A DNA stretch of 64,000 bases from Dryococelus australis (taxonomy: Eukaryota > Arthropoda > Insecta > Phasmatodea > Phasmatidae). Position numbers and translations under genes: made by a program. The notes under the pieces were generated by a model, which saw only the letters and a program-made list of their open reading frames with translations, was not told the DNA's origin and did no database searches. The stretch spans positions 61,149,760 through 61,213,759 of the forward strand of contig CM057005.1 in assembly GCA_029891345.1 (NCBI GenBank). Reading direction: 5' to 3'. Of this stretch, positions 25,440 through 38,244 are shown one piece after another. Position 1 is the first letter of the stretch; every line of letters begins with the position of its first letter.

Positions 25440-27010
25440 ACAGCTGCTTCATCATCTGACTTATCGTTATTTATTTTGACAGACCGGTCATCATCACCAC
25501 AATCGTCATTTTTACCTTTGGCCTTTGCTTTCTTCTTACCTCCTGCTTTATATTTTTTCATCTTGATGTCTTCGTTATCCTTGCCATCAAGTCGTTCACT
25601 TCTATCACGATCGTTCTGGTCTTTAATTTTTTCTTCTGTTCGGTTCCAGTCCCTTGTTCCTTTCGAAAGTACCGTTCCCTTTTCTTCAAACTTTGGGTAA
25701 CCACCTTCGTAATCTTACATGCGTTATTTTGCTCCAAGGATTTTTTTCTTCTTGTATAGCAGCTATCAAGTTTTAATTTACGGTCCATTAACAGCTTCCT
25801 CGTAAGAAAGCATAATGTAGTCCTCGAGATAACGAGGCATTCTTTTCTCCCGTCTTCCTTTATCTAGAAGTTTTTCTAGTTCTTTACTACCGGTCTTCTG
25901 TTACAGTTTCATCAACATTATCTAAGATGTTTTCACGAATCTCACTATGTGTAATGTTATCTTCTTTGTGCAAAATGGCATCTTCGTTATTAATTTGTAC
26001 TGTAGAATGTTCACTAGGAGATTATTTAAATATTACGTCTCTGGATATAAGTGTCGTTCTATTTCCTGCAATTCCAAAGTATGTAAGCATTCGTTGAATA
26101 TTTAATCATGACAGTCTTTGTGTATCCTTCATATAATTTTCTTATGCGTTCTAAATTTTTACAATAATTTTAAATTCGATGAATCAATTTTTTTTTTATT
26201 AAATTGAATCTCGGCAGGAGTTTTATTCATCCTACCAGTCGGGAATGTGTTCAATAAATATGTAGCGTTTAATAAAGTTTCTCTCCAAAATTTATTCGTC
26301 AATTTCACTATCAAAAGTAATGCTCTAGTTATTTCAGTATGTGCGCTGTTAAGTCTCTCGGCTCAGTCATTCATTTCAGAGATTCTCGGAATGGGTAATC
26401 TAAAGTAAAAACCCTCTTCTTACACCAGTTCTTGAAATAATTATCAACATATTCACCTCCATTACCGCACCTAATTTCTGAAAACATACTTGGCCACGTA
26501 TCTTCTACGTTTACAACGTATTCTTTTAATTTTTCTGGAACTTCAAATTTTTCTTCTTGGAAAAAAAGAAAAATACCTTTTAAAAATGAGTAAAATCGTC
26601 CAAACAAGTCAGAAAATATTTTTTGCTATCCCATGTTTTCCTGTCAACACAACAAACATCAGCATGGGCGAGTCCTATTAGTCGCGTAGCTCTGGTGCGA
26701 TTGTAATTGAAATGGTTATTGTCAATTTAACATTTACACACCCATCGCATGTTTTATCTGATATATTGAGATCGATTTTGCTAATACTTATTACATCAGC
26801 TAGGCCATTTATTTTAATTGAATTATTTTTTTTGTGCAAGGTGACCAAGTTTTCTGTGACATATGAGAGCCTCATTATTTCTTTGAGTAAGTTAACACTT
26901 ATATGTAGACTCGATTTTGAAAAACCCATTTTCTGTTTTCGATGCTTGAAGGATAATTTGACTATCCTAAAAATTTCAACTTTATTTTTTTCCGAACAAA
27001 ACTTCGCCAT
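25440..27010 (-). pseudogene. Ty1/copia retrotransposon pol remnant
   Basis: Reading on the minus strand, 27010-26678 has a pre-integrase zinc region (TCDGCVNVKLT). Then 26607-26371 has the integrase core hallmark RCGNGGEYVDNYFKNWCKK, matching copia SDNGGEYxxxxFxxxC. Around 26340-26160, in another frame, is an integrase C-terminal part with FWRETLLNATYLLN, and near 25800-25860 there is YLEDYIMLSYEEA, typical of the copia linker before reverse transcriptase. The expected reverse transcriptase and RNase H are missing. The frame instead runs into a Lys/Asp/Glu-rich segment (25700-25450). Many frameshifts are present. Confidence 0.78.
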
Positions 27011-27042
27011 CCACCGGATGTGATTGCATTTACGCTTGGGCT

Positions 27043-27225
27043 GACCTCCCGTTGCGCAGTCGGTTTGTGCGCCGCCAGTCCGGGGTGCGGAAGGTTCTGG
27101 GTTCGAATCCCAAGTAAGGCATGGGTGTTAGTTTAAGTTAGGTCATAGGTAAGTTTGTAAGTCGTCCCCTGGTAAGCCTTCAGGCATAACAGCGGGGAAC
27201 GTTACAATACGGGACAATACAATAC
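27043..27225 (+). mobile_element. tRNA-derived SINE, family 2 (copy 1)
   Basis: GACCTCCCGTTGCGCAGTCG forms the A-box region and GGTTCTGGGTTCGAATCCC the B-box region. The body has TTAGTTTAAGTTAGG and ends in repeats of CAATAC. It matches 56657-56840 closely in the head and loosely in the body. Confidence 0.88.
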
Positions 27226-28630
27226 ATCTACGCTTAGTAAATTTGTAGTTCAATAAAGGAACATATAACACATTGTTAGATGAACAAATGTCTGTTTATA
27301 TTCTTCCAACACAGATGGCCTTAATTGATTTCTTATTATTGACAAGCCGAATGTTTCCATTTATGCGTTTTCCATTTGATAAGATATTCGCATTATTCTC
27401 CACGAGTGATGTTGAACATTAATTGACAATCCAATCCAAACTACAGTTTCCGTATGGTTTAAATAAATTTTGATTGGTCGAAAAGGCAACAACATTTTTG
27501 TCATTGTTTTTATAAGTTGGTTTCTGGGTGATTGGTTTATTTAATTTATTTTTTTACAAAATTTGCAGGGTAGATATTTTCTAAAATGTGTTTTTTTGAT
27601 CACAGTTTTTCTAAATGTTGAGTTGACTTGCAATTAAAACATCGTTTACTGTTGGTATTAGTGTTAAAGGATTATTATAACAATCACTAGATTCTTTAAA
27701 TTAAATCTGTTAACCATTTTTGATCTGAGGGATTGAATCCTAAGACGTATTTAAATGGCCGAAATTTTTTTAATCAAACCATCACATTAAAATTTTATCA
27801 ATAACATTCAACTGATATGCATAATTTTGCTATTTGATTATGTGTGTTGCAATGTCTAATCCTTCTACAAATCAACAACTATAAAATTCAGGCAGTATAT
27901 CTCTTTTTTTTATGTAAATGATCTTCATATATAGAACAAAGTTTAGTTACCATTTCGCATGAAGTTTTTCAACTAATAATGTGCATAACATACTATGTAT
28001 CAAAAGTTCCAACAACTATTCTTTAAGCAAATTATTTTCAGATACTTGGATATCATTAGATTGCAGATTTCCATTACTCAAGGCAATTTCTCTTAAACGA
28101 AAATATTTATATGTTACGAAAACTTGAAATTTCCGATAATTCAAGTTATTTACTCCTTCAAGTTTCTCAGCATGCAATTAATAAAATTTCGTATTTTTAC
28201 AAATGTAGTCTTTCTCTTTCTATAATGAAAAATGTTTTCGTACTGTATGTTTGAAATGCCTTTTTAAATTCCTTCTTTTACCTTGTTTAATACTTTATGT
28301 TATTTTGCATATATTGAATGATACTTATGTATGCATTACAAACAGTCAAAATGTTATTGTGTGGGAATTTGCAATGAATAGATTTAAAAAATATTTACTT
28401 ACGCATTGTTAATGTTACTTGTAGTCTTGACAGTAGGTATTCAGTTCAACTGGACCAATAAACTGTTGAATTTCAATTAATTATATATATTTTTTTAACG
28501 TTAAGTGGAATGTTTAAATATTTACTCAGCTTACTAATTATTTTTATTTTAACCACTTAATGATGCAAGTCATTACTTTTTTAGAATATCCATAACGAAT
28601 AAACAAAACCGTGTGAAGGAACATCAACAA
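27226..28630. other. unannotated AT-rich DNA
   Basis: Upstream side of the copia remnant, which reads leftwards. It may contain eroded gag sequence, but no zinc knuckle or other motif is visible. Confidence 0.4.
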
Positions 28631-28632
28631 TT

Positions 28633-28779
28633 CTTACATAGAGTTATCGGTTGAAGGTTGTAGGAATTACATTCAACAAAACTTACATAGAGTTATCGGT
28701 TGAAGGTTGTAGGAATTACATTAAACAAAACTTACATAGAGTTATCGGTTTAAGGTTGTAGGAATTACATTCAACAAAA
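28633..28779. repeat. 49 bp tandem repeat, 3 units
   Basis: Units begin CTTACATAGAGTTATCGGTT at 28633, 28682 and 28731. They differ at only two or three positions, so the expansion is recent relative to the surroundings. Confidence 0.95.
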
Positions 28780-30105
28780 CTCTCGCTGCGAAAGTAGGAA
28801 TTGAATTCACATTTATTTCAGTTTAAATATGACACTCTATTCCTAATCAATTATAATATTATACTTTAAGTTTTTAAATACATAAAAACTATATATAAAG
28901 GAATTTTTTTTTTAAAGCTATTGCTTAATGTAGTTACATGAATTTTAAACACAAGTGAATCACCCTTAGAAACATGCACGTTGTATTTAGGGCATTAAGA
29001 GAGGCGCAGAAAAACTAAATTATACACAACAAAATAAGCCATACGTGGATCATGTAAATAATCCAGCATCCAAATTAAAAATCCGCCCATCTCAGCACGA
29101 ATTCCACGCGAAAAGTAGGAGGAAAGCGAATAATTGAAACTTACACCACCGTACTATCCATTATTGCTAATTACATCTTGCGGTGCGAACACAAGTTGTC
29201 AGCATGTCGTCTCCCGCAGCGAGCCCATTGCTTGAAGCAACGACTCCGCCAGCCGGCTGAGCTAATGCGTTCTAATGCAGTCGCTGTTTTATTCGCGGGC
29301 GTAATGGCAGTAATTTTTTATAAAGGACCCGCCGCGTCCGGGCCCAAAGTCCTGCAACCACTCCACAAAGCCTATAATGCTTCAGATGGGAGTTAAAGTT
29401 CCCTTACACAATACATCGCAGGTCTGCGCGGAACAGAAAAAAAGGGGAGTTGAGGATGGCAATGGTCTTAAGTATTTAATTGCGCACGCCATTCGTCACG
29501 AACCAGTAAACCTGCCTCCTTTTTTTTTTTTTTTTTTTTTTTTGTTATACACCGTTCTCTATATTTTATTTTGTAGCCTAGATTACGTCGGAATGAAAGT
29601 TTTGTGAGAGCACCGCCTACGCATGTGTGCGTGTGTGTTTGTTGTCTGTTTACTACTGTAACTGTGTTATATGCATGACTTATATGGCATCCCATTATAT
29701 ATTGGTTTGAGCTCAAACAATGTGGATGAAGTGAAATTTGTAATCTTTGCTTGGACTGTGAATTATGAAGAACGTAATAATTGATCACTATACATGGAAT
29801 GCAAATTAGTGTAAGTGATAATGTTATAATTATTTAGTTCTAAAAAATATTTGCTTAAAAGACTAAGGTCGCATTATTTATCCACCCGATTTGACGGAAA
29901 AACATTTTATGAACTCTCGCACAACAGACTACAATAGGATCTGATATTTGGGATCTTAGCTCTTTTTTTCTCGCTGAGAATTTCGAATTTCTGGTTAAAA
30001 TGTGTTGATGAAATATTATGTCATTGCGTTAAGAAGAAACACTTTTTTCCTTGAATAATATTTAAAGCCTTTGAAAATATCCAGTGAACCTTAACATTAC
30101 CTTTG
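28780..30105. other. unannotated sequence with poly-T tract
   Basis: A GC-richer patch (29170-29500) carries a 72-codon plus-strand frame with no recognised domain. A 24-base T run at about 29519-29542 could be the poly-A tail of a minus-strand retroposed sequence. Confidence 0.4.
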
Positions 30106-30110
30106 AAAAT

Positions 30111-30234
30111 ACATTATTCTCGCAGTGCTTGGATTAATGCACAGAAAGCTAGAATTCTATCACTAAGATGATACATTATTTTCGCAGTGCTTGGATTAAT
30201 GCACAGAAAGCTAGAATTCTATCACTAAGATGAT
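30111..30234. repeat. 62 bp tandem duplication
   Basis: ACATTATTCTCGCAGTGCTT and the following 42 bp are repeated with one C/T difference. Confidence 0.92.
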
Positions 30235-32170
30235 ACGTTTAAGTGTAATAATTACTCAAATAGGGGATATATTTAAATATGCTCAAAAATTTATCTACGA
30301 GGCCAAAATATAACTAAACGTGTCACTCACACTAAAAATTAAATTGTACGCGAAAGTGTAATCGCCATCCATCCCAGCTGCCATGGAGAATATTTTACAA
30401 AGATGAAATATTAACTCTAATAAACGTACACGTAACTTTAGCAGTATTTTTGACGGATTTTGACTCTTTTTTTATGTGTTGTTGGCTATGTTAGTTCAGC
30501 TATTTATTGTCGAGAGGTCCGGTGCATTCAGCGGTCCCATATAATGACTGCGGAGTAAGAAAAATTGAGTTAAAAATTATATATATTTCTTTTGTATTCT
30601 GAAAATGAGGCACGTGCATACAGCTGATTTTAGCAAAGAAATTTTAATTTGACAATACACGTAAGAATACCACAATTTTTTATTTTTTTATTTTTGTGTT
30701 ATATGACGTACAGTTGTGTACAGTAATGTTTGTGCATCGGGATCGTACGCCTATAACGGTCTTCGTAATACTTGGTTTTACGATCGTTGTTCTTTTTCCA
30801 ACTGTCATTGTGTAGTTCTGTTGGATTTCAGTTAAATCTGCAAAGTGTTCTGTATTAAATATTAGCATGAGACGTGTTTTCAAAAGTAAATTAAGGATAT
30901 TCCAGTAAGTCACACGCAACTACTTATTGAACTACTGGCACTCATTAAGGGTGTTAAAAAAAGATCTGAAAATCATAACTCCCGGATTATAATGAATTTC
31001 GGCTCGAGACATCATCTGTAAGGTATTTTCTCAGGGATAGATTGTTGAGAATTCGAAACGGTTTTAATTAAAAATATATTTTATAACTGATGAGTTATTG
31101 ATTTTTTCAGCTATTTTAATAGGAACAAGTTCATCACTTATATTATTTTTCAATAGTGCGCTGTCTGCAAATATATCAAACAGAGAATACTGCATTATCA
31201 TGTACTAGTTAATGCGAAGTCTTGTTTACTAGGAGAAAAATATAAAACCAAGAGAATAAACTTTATTATCACTTGGGTTTCTATTCCATCTATTGGAGGT
31301 GTATATGTTCAATTATTTGAGTGCTTCTGTTAAATTAAGACTATGGAAATAAGCCCAGCTCTAAAACAACAGTTTTGGGAATCTGAAGTTACATATTTCC
31401 GGGCATGGTCTGATGATGTTGTAACATCTTCTTTACCATACGTGAATGGTTTTAAAGTCATCTCGGAAATATCACGTTGTTGTTTCCACGGCCCTTTTTA
31501 ATATACATTATTTTTTATATAATTTCTCTATATCCTTTCCCATTCTTACGGTATTACTTTCCTAGCAGAGCATATAGGTAACAAACCACGGTTTTTGATT
31601 ACAGCAATGAACTATGCAAATTACAAATCTTCGTAGCCAAAGTCCCCAAGGAGTCACTTTCGGATCTGGAGGCTGTGAGTTGTTTCCCGACTGCTTCAAA
31701 CATATATCTACCTTCGTAAATACCCGCAACCTATCTCAATGAGGCTCGATATTACTGGAAACACAACATTGGTACACTTTTGTCACTCCGGAAAAATTTT
31801 ACCACAATATTTTAAGTTAATTACAATGACTTTGAAACATAACATCTATCTTGGATGAGAGAAGTGCTGAATGAAAACAATACAATATGTGAAATACCTA
31901 TTTAAGGATTTTTTATTACCTGCCTGAAAGAACATAAAAAATAAGAAATATCATACAATGTATATAATTTAAGATGGCGGCCCACATGGGTTTGTTTTCC
32001 GTGTTGGGGCTGAGAAGCGATGGAGCGATAAGGGCTACACTGCCACGCGTATCAAGTGAGCCATCGCCCCTACGAGCATGGCTCTGAACTGGCGCGCGAT
32101 GTTCTCCTCATGCTGTGTGTACCTACGGGACGTTAAACGGTGGACCATATTTTTTTTTAGTGGAAAGTCT
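30235..32170. other. unannotated sequence
   Basis: It includes a GC-richer block at 31970-32145 (AAGATGGCGGCCCACATGGG onward) that looks like a short interspersed repeat, although I find no second copy in the window. Confidence 0.35.
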
Positions 32171-32171
32171 G

Positions 32172-32588
32172 TATAGGCCATTCGCGGTTAAGTGAGCACT
32201 TCTAAAAACACTCTCTTTTGGAATAATACTCAATAAATATATTTTGCTTTTACCTTAGACTTTCACTTCCGAGTGCTGTGGAATATACACACTGTGTTTA
32301 TTACGTACATATGAATATTTGTTTAAACAGGTGGTTAATTGATAAAAAATGGCTGAATGTTAATATACTGAAAAAAATATTTTGTCGCAGCCACGAAAAT
32401 ATTTTGTTGGTATACGCTCTGCCAAATTTTTTGTGGCGTACACAAAAAATTTTGTAGTTGCCACAAAATCAGTTTTTAGTGGCCACAAGGTATACTAACA
32501 AAATTATTTTGTGGCCGCAACAAAACATTTTTTTTCAGTGAGCAACTAGGCTCTCAAAAGTTCCCACTTTACCGTGAACAGCCTATAC
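32172..32588. mobile_element. family A MITE, copy 1, with nested MITE
   Basis: The ends TATAGGCCATTCGCGGTTAA and TTACCGTGAACAGCCTATA are inverted and TA-flanked. The interior has CGAGTGCTGTGGAATATACA and GTTTATTACGTAC, shared with 37413-37645. A 173 bp foldback element at 32367-32539 is inserted near the right end. Confidence 0.82.
32367..32539. mobile_element. 173 bp foldback MITE inside family A
   Basis: Nearly 50 bp inverted ends: ACTGAAAAAAATATTTTGTC at the left against ACTGAAAAAAAATGTTTTGT inward from the right. Both continue through GGCCAC-like words to GTATAC, giving a strong hairpin. Confidence 0.82.
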
Positions 32589-33199
32589 TAAAGTTTGATC
32601 CATGCCACTCGAGTTGGTACTTTAGTAGGTATCTGACGCGTATATTTTGAAATACAGCCCTTTGGAAGAGCCCTTTTTTTTTTTTTATCTGAAGTCAGTG
32701 TTCTTTTCGTTGGTCAGCACGCGTGACGTAAGTTTAATAGTTCCGTGGGAAAACGTGTATTTCAAGCGTTCTGCCAGATGGGTTCGCAGAAAACATTAGA
32801 ATCCTCCACGGACAGTAGAGAAGGAAAACTAGGGCACTAGCCCTCAAGAATGAAAACTTTGACGATCGTGTCGATGGGATCCCAACCGGAGGGGGAGGGG
32901 GGGGGGGTTATAAGAGGCCAGGTAAAAGGCCTCGGCAAGCCAAACGAAAGGGAGAGAAATAACAGGGGCTCGTTGTCGCCGCCCGAGGCACTACCAGCGT
33001 CGTCGAAATGAGAAGACCCCGAGAGAAAGTCCTGCCGATCCTTGCGAAATGGCGCGTTGAGGACGAGGCGGTGGAAGAACATCGCTGGAATGAAGTGAGT
33101 GAGGGAGAGAGATTTTATCGACGTTTGATGCCTGACGCAGACGGACGTCTTTAGCGAGAAAGAAGGTGATCACCGTATTGTATCCAAGTCCCGTGCGCA

Positions 33200-33251
33200 C
33201 ACTGTACACACAGTGGTAGTACTTGAATGCTGCAGCACGCCAGCTACTCAT
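33200..33251 (-). CDS. possible first exon of ATP synthase epsilon-like protein (tentative)
   Basis: An ATG at 33249-33251, preceded by GGTGGAA, opens MSSWRAAAFKYYH. Mitochondrial F1 ATP synthase epsilon subunits of insects begin M-x-x-W-R-x-A-G-x-x-Y-x-x-Y, so the Trp-Arg-Ala and Tyr spacing is similar. A GTGTGT after codon 13 could serve as a splice donor. The usual Gly after WRAA is Ala here and I found no second exon, so the match may be chance. The larger frame (154 codons from 33455) shows no other domain. Confidence 0.18.
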
Positions 33252-33565
33252 TTCCACCTCAACACACAAAGATTTTACAAACCTTACTAATAACTTGTAC
33301 GGAATTAAAATCTGTTTCCTTTTACTCAAATTACCAACATCAGCATAAATAAATGTACGGAAACTACGTATAAAAGGCAAATGTAAACAAACTACTTGCA
33401 CAAGAAGGTGAACGGAAAATAGAACGGTCTCTAAATGATTCTGGCTGGCACGCAAGCCCTTGCGTGCAAGCTACTTGCAAACAAGTTAGCCCGTCACACA
33501 ATGCAAGTGCATTAAAGGTGTACACCTTGTTGTACAAAAAAGTTAACTGTGTGTAACAGGCTTAA

Positions 33566-33895
33566 GGCCAGGCTTCGCCATGCATGCGCGTATAGAGAAT
33601 CAAACGCTAAATTCGGACAAATATCTCTCAGTCGTTTTTTGTGGTAGTATTTTCAACTAAAGATTTCAAATGTACGTTTTCATTATTTATAAAATTGTGA
33701 CATTTTATAATTAATTGAAAAGTGGATTTAAAATTTAAAAATTAAAGTTTGAATGGTTTACTAATGTAGATGCGTTGAATCTTAAACAAAAAGAAAAACC
33801 TTAGTTGAAAATACTATTACACAAAATGACTGAGAGATCTTTGTCCGAATTTAGCCTTTGATTCCCTCTATGCCCATGCATGGTGAAGCCTGGCC
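33566..33895. mobile_element. 330 bp foldback MITE with TTAA target duplication (piggyBac-type)
   Basis: Flanked by TTAA at 33562-33565 and 33896-33899. The ends GGCCAGGCTTCGCCATGCAT and GGCCAGGCTTCACCATGCAT (inward) continue as an inverted repeat for about 100 bp with few mismatches, including CTAAATTCGGACAAA and AGTATTTTCAACTAA. TTAA duplications are characteristic of piggyBac transposition. No coding sequence. Confidence 0.88.
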
Positions 33896-33989
33896 TTAAA
33901 AGCACAGAGGCACATATAACAGTCGGCGATGAAAAACACAGTTGTAACCACGACATTGCGGCTGGAAGGCTCTATAAAATATCCGATTA

Positions 33990-34013
33990 AATATATATAT
34001 ATATATATATTGT
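33990..34013. repeat. (TA)n microsatellite
   Basis: Short perfect TA tract. Confidence 0.9.
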
Positions 34014-37000
34014 AAGGTCGTCTAGAAGCCCAACGTCCAATTCTTCTTCCGCCGACGTCAAGCGGCCGGACCACAGGCGGATCAAAGCCCGGGAGACAGA
34101 CAGATCCTGGACGTCCACCGCAGCTGACATTCTGCACAAACACAACACACGCGAGGCTTTATACCCTGCTCATTAAATATATACTGCAGTTAGAACCAGC
34201 GTACCTTGCAAATAACGCCGGCCACTTATTTATTAGTGACAAATCGGTCGTGACCAGTTGCTAACTCCAAGACGTTTTATATTGCAATTTGCGTTCTGCC
34301 AGCTTTTAACCTGGCCAATCACAAAATAAAAATTACCATATCGGGTTTAGACAATCCGTATCTATCTTTTCTGGCAACACTTCGTATTTCCAGGATGTTT
34401 GTCTGCTGAAATACACATAAATGTGCAAACAGAGCATGCATGACAAATATGTATGTCCTACCAACTCTTGCGGGACGTGGACATTCATTGTATAAATACC
34501 ACAGACGATAATTTAAATTGACAGCTTTCTGGCGGCTGGTATAAAAAACCCAAAAAAAAAAAAAAATGTGTCCCCTCTTGATAACTTTGCAAAAAAATTT
34601 GCAATACACTGTTTAAAATTTCCAAATATCTACGGGAAATTTTTTATTTTTCAAACGTGCAATACATAATTCTGGGATGGCGAAAAGCCAAGCTGAGCTG
34701 CTTAAATGAAAAATGCTGGAGAGTCACCGTATTTCCTTTGTATCTTCGGGTTTTAGGGAACGAACACTACCGAAAACCACTACCGAGCCTACGCGAAGAT
34801 TTCTTCGCGCCTGTAATCAGATAATTATAGTTTTTCGCGGCAGTTAGGATATCCACGCCTATTATTGTCTATTCGCGGTTTCTTCGCACTTTTTGAATAA
34901 AATCTTTGAAAAATACCCCATATATGACGTATTTAGTTATTTTCTAAATATGCCATGTATCACAAGCGTTTTATACCTCTGTTAACATAATTTAATTTAA
35001 TTGAACTTTCAATTATATTTTATTTATAAATTATAATAATGTGTTTATAATGGAAAAAAATAACCGCCATAAAACATGTGTGTTGCAAGCGCCTAGTAAG
35101 AAATAGTTATCATGCAAAATATCACCACAGGTAAGTGCGCACGAACTCAGTGGGTTGTCTTTTGGTGTAATCCAGACTTAAATAAGCTTTACTTTGCACG
35201 AGGTGGGCCACTGTCCTGGAAGTAGAACTTTAGCAGCGTTTCAGAAAATTTGATGTTACCGTGAATGGATCACAGAACTATTCCTTCGAACATCAAAAAG
35301 TAGCATCATGCGTCTGTAATATTTAGCAACACTTAAAAAACGCATTGAGGTCTTCACACATTTACTGGCTCTTAAGACAAATTAGAAGAGTAATCTTGTC
35401 CACTACTGCAAGAACACCGGTTCTGTTGGTCTCTGTGTTAGAACTCACCATCGTCCTATCGGTCGATACCACACCAGACACTACCCTGTACTTTGCAGAG
35501 TTCATTATTGGCCTGTCACCAACCAATGGAGAGCCGAGCTCTAATTGATCCAATGAAATATCCTTGATCGTACTTTTCAAGTGATTCACAATCAATCATG
35601 TCCCTTTGAGTGGCTATAAAAGAAGAAATTCTATCGCTAGCGATGCCGTTGTTACTGCGCTGTCGTGTTGTTTGTGAAGTCGTGTAAAACACTCGCCGAA
35701 CAAAGACTGCACATCCATGCGAGTTCTTTTCTGAACAATAACGATATTTTCAAATTAGCTTTGCTGAGATACACTCGAGCATAGTCTACAAAGTGTTAAA
35801 ATACATTAATATTAATAGAAACTGAAAAAGTTGCATACCTTTATTAGTAAACTGCAAACACCAGAATTATTCACGTTGTTCTTGTAAGAATGTCGCAGTA
35901 AATGGGTTAGACATGGATTCGTAAATTTTTTACTCGGGTTCAAATATACCTCAGCTATAAAAATTTGCAACTTTCTTAATGACTTTTTTATACACAGTAA
36001 AATATTCACGTAACGAAAATTAACGATATATTTATTTATTTCCTATTTAATCACGGAAGCAAAACAGAAACTAACAAATTTACAGAGAATTGCCGTCAGT
36101 TCTGGGAAGGTTCCGTAAAATTTACGGAAGGTTGATTTTTGAAAATCAGCATGTCCGTAATTTTACGCACAGACTCCTTAAGCGCAATTTCTTACGCCTT
36201 TAATTTGTACATTTCGGGCTATGTGAAGAAAAAGAACGCATCACTGTGGCGAACTGTTTGTTTACAAAGTTGACTATATATATATATTAAGGATTGCCGT
36301 TCCTTAGACTTAAAGTAATGACTAGAGCCACAAGTATTTTCCGATTTCATTCGGAGGCGAGGTAGACTCCAAACACTTGCTCTTTTCTCCTACTGTTGTG
36401 ACTGGACGACAGTTCTTTAGACATGCCCCGTTTAACTGTGAGCAAGTAGTAAGCAGGAAGCAGTAGTGTGAATGAGTGTTTGACAATCCTGTACACAGGC
36501 CTCTCTCTATCACAGCAACCAACAAGTAAACGATAATGACTCGAGTGTATAGAGGGCTGTCCAGCCTAGCTTGCTGTCAGCTCAATCCGTGAAATACTTG
36601 GGGCTCTATTAATGACTTCCAAAGATTGTAGTCTTCACTTGTCAAATTTAACATTAATTTATGTATTTACCGCTCACTGTTAAGTGCACCGTCTGGCTGG
36701 TGGTATTTTGCGTGCTTAAGGTCAAGAGTCGTTGTAACACTAAGGGTGGGTCTAGGAACACTCACCGAATATCTCGTCGCCTTTACGCGCAAGGCACTGA
36801 ACAGGCGCAAATTCTTGGTCTCATCAAGTCGCATCTGTAGAACTTTCAGTGGTTGCCTCATTATTTCATGGCTTAATAATAAACATAAGGTTGTGCTGCG
36901 TATGGCTATGCTATATTTGTTAGACTCTACCGGAAGTTTCGTGCCTAAAAGGTTTTCTGACATACTCGAATAAGCTCTTATACCCCATTTAAAATTACCT

Positions 37001-37130
37001 ATTATAGACGGAAATAGAAAACGAAGCATTCGGAAATAAAAACAAATTTGCTTTAATGCTGTTCGTAAGCATACACGGCACGGAAATATTACGTTAAATG
37101 GCAACTATGTGAATTAAGCTCTGTGCTGTT
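34014..37130. other. unannotated sequence
   Basis: No supported gene. At 35480-35640 there are CCAAT-like words (ACCAATGG, TCCAATG) followed by CTATAAAAG at about 35614. This could be a decayed promoter or LTR, but no reading frame downstream is recognisable. A minus-strand frame of 145 codons (37104-36667) has no known motif. Confidence 0.35.
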
Positions 37131-37132
37131 GG

Positions 37133-37405
37133 GGGGCGCGTTATTGCAGTAGTCAGTCTACTCGCCCCCTACCACGGCGAACCGGGTTCGTTTCCCAGAG
37201 GGGGTATTCCGGGATTTTCGTACACAGAATCGTGCTGGACGATGCTGCTGGTCGGCGGGCTTTTCTCGGGGTCCTCCCGTTTTCCCCGCCCTTGCATTTT
37301 GGAGCGGTTTCGTATTTCATATTCACCTCGCTTTAACCTAAATCGGCTTTCAAAACCCCGTTGTTAAGTGCAGCCCACTCTATGCTTTGTGCTCCGATGG
37401 GGGAG
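37133..37405 (+). mobile_element. tRNA-derived SINE, family 1 (copy 2)
   Basis: tRNA-like head with GCAGTAGTCAGTCTACTCGC and B-box GGGTTCGTTTCCC. The body has ATTTTCGTACACAGAATCGT, CTTTTCTCGGGGTCCTCCCG and a CGTTGTTAAGTGCAGCCCAC tail. Confidence 0.85.
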
Positions 37406-37412
37406 AATGGAG

Positions 37413-37645
37413 GTTATGACTATTCACGATAACGTGAGCGCTTCTGAAAGCCCTCTTATTTGGAGTAATAGTCAATGAATATATTTTATTTTAGCTTAAG
37501 ACGTTAATTTCCGAGTGCTGTGGAATATACACACTTAGTTTATTACCTACAATATTTATTTTAAAAAGGTGGTGAAAGGATTAAATATGGCTGAATCGGA
37601 TAAAGTAACTAGGGCCTCAAAATTGCTCACTTTACCATGCACAGT
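37413..37645. mobile_element. family A MITE, copy 2
   Basis: About 233 bp with eroded ends (GACTATTCACGATAACGTGA; CACTTTACCATGCACAG). The interior CGAGTGCTGTGGAATATACA is shared with copy 1. It is inserted directly downstream of a SINE. Confidence 0.8.
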
Positions 37646-38244
37646 GTGAAACCCCACCCCGGGGGTAGTGCGTTAATAAAAACTACTCGGAACTTCATTT
37701 GTATGTTCAAACAGAAACTAAACTCCCACTGATGGAATATGCTTACTTTTTCCATACAACTATTATATAAAGTATAAGAGGGTATTATGGCCCACTTAAG
37801 GTGTGGAAATGTTGACAGCCGCTATTTATTAGAGGAAGTAACAAACACCTGGGCAATATTGTAATACAGTTTCTTGACTACCAGAAAATAAATATTAACA
37901 ATGATCTTGTCTGCATTAAGCATTTATAAATAAGAATTTTCCAAAAGTTTACCTCCGGGCCATATTCCCAACACACGTGTATGATTTGGCCCACCTATTT
38001 GTGATTTTGTAGAAAGTGAAAGTTTTCTCATTGATAGTAACATGAGGTATAGTGCAGGGGAAATTACTCAGTTATTAAAGTAACTAAGTACAAAGCACAA
38101 CTTTGTATTGTTAAAAAGGCTACTCAATGAAAAAAAAAAGTGCACAATTTCAAACTGCAAAAGAAAAAAAACACAGATTTAAAACTAATCATCATTTCAT
38201 CACAAGAATTCAAACTATCTTTATGAAAATTAAATCACAAATGA

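Noticed and set aside
27043-27120. Functional tRNA gene
   Set aside because: A and B boxes are clear but the acceptor stem does not pair and the sequence continues into a shared SINE body, as do the other tRNA-like heads at 14260, 37133, 49168 and 56657.
32991-33455. 154-codon minus-strand frame as a full gene
   Set aside because: Apart from the short stretch after Met at 33251, no domain or composition supports it, and the part beyond reads through possible splice sites.
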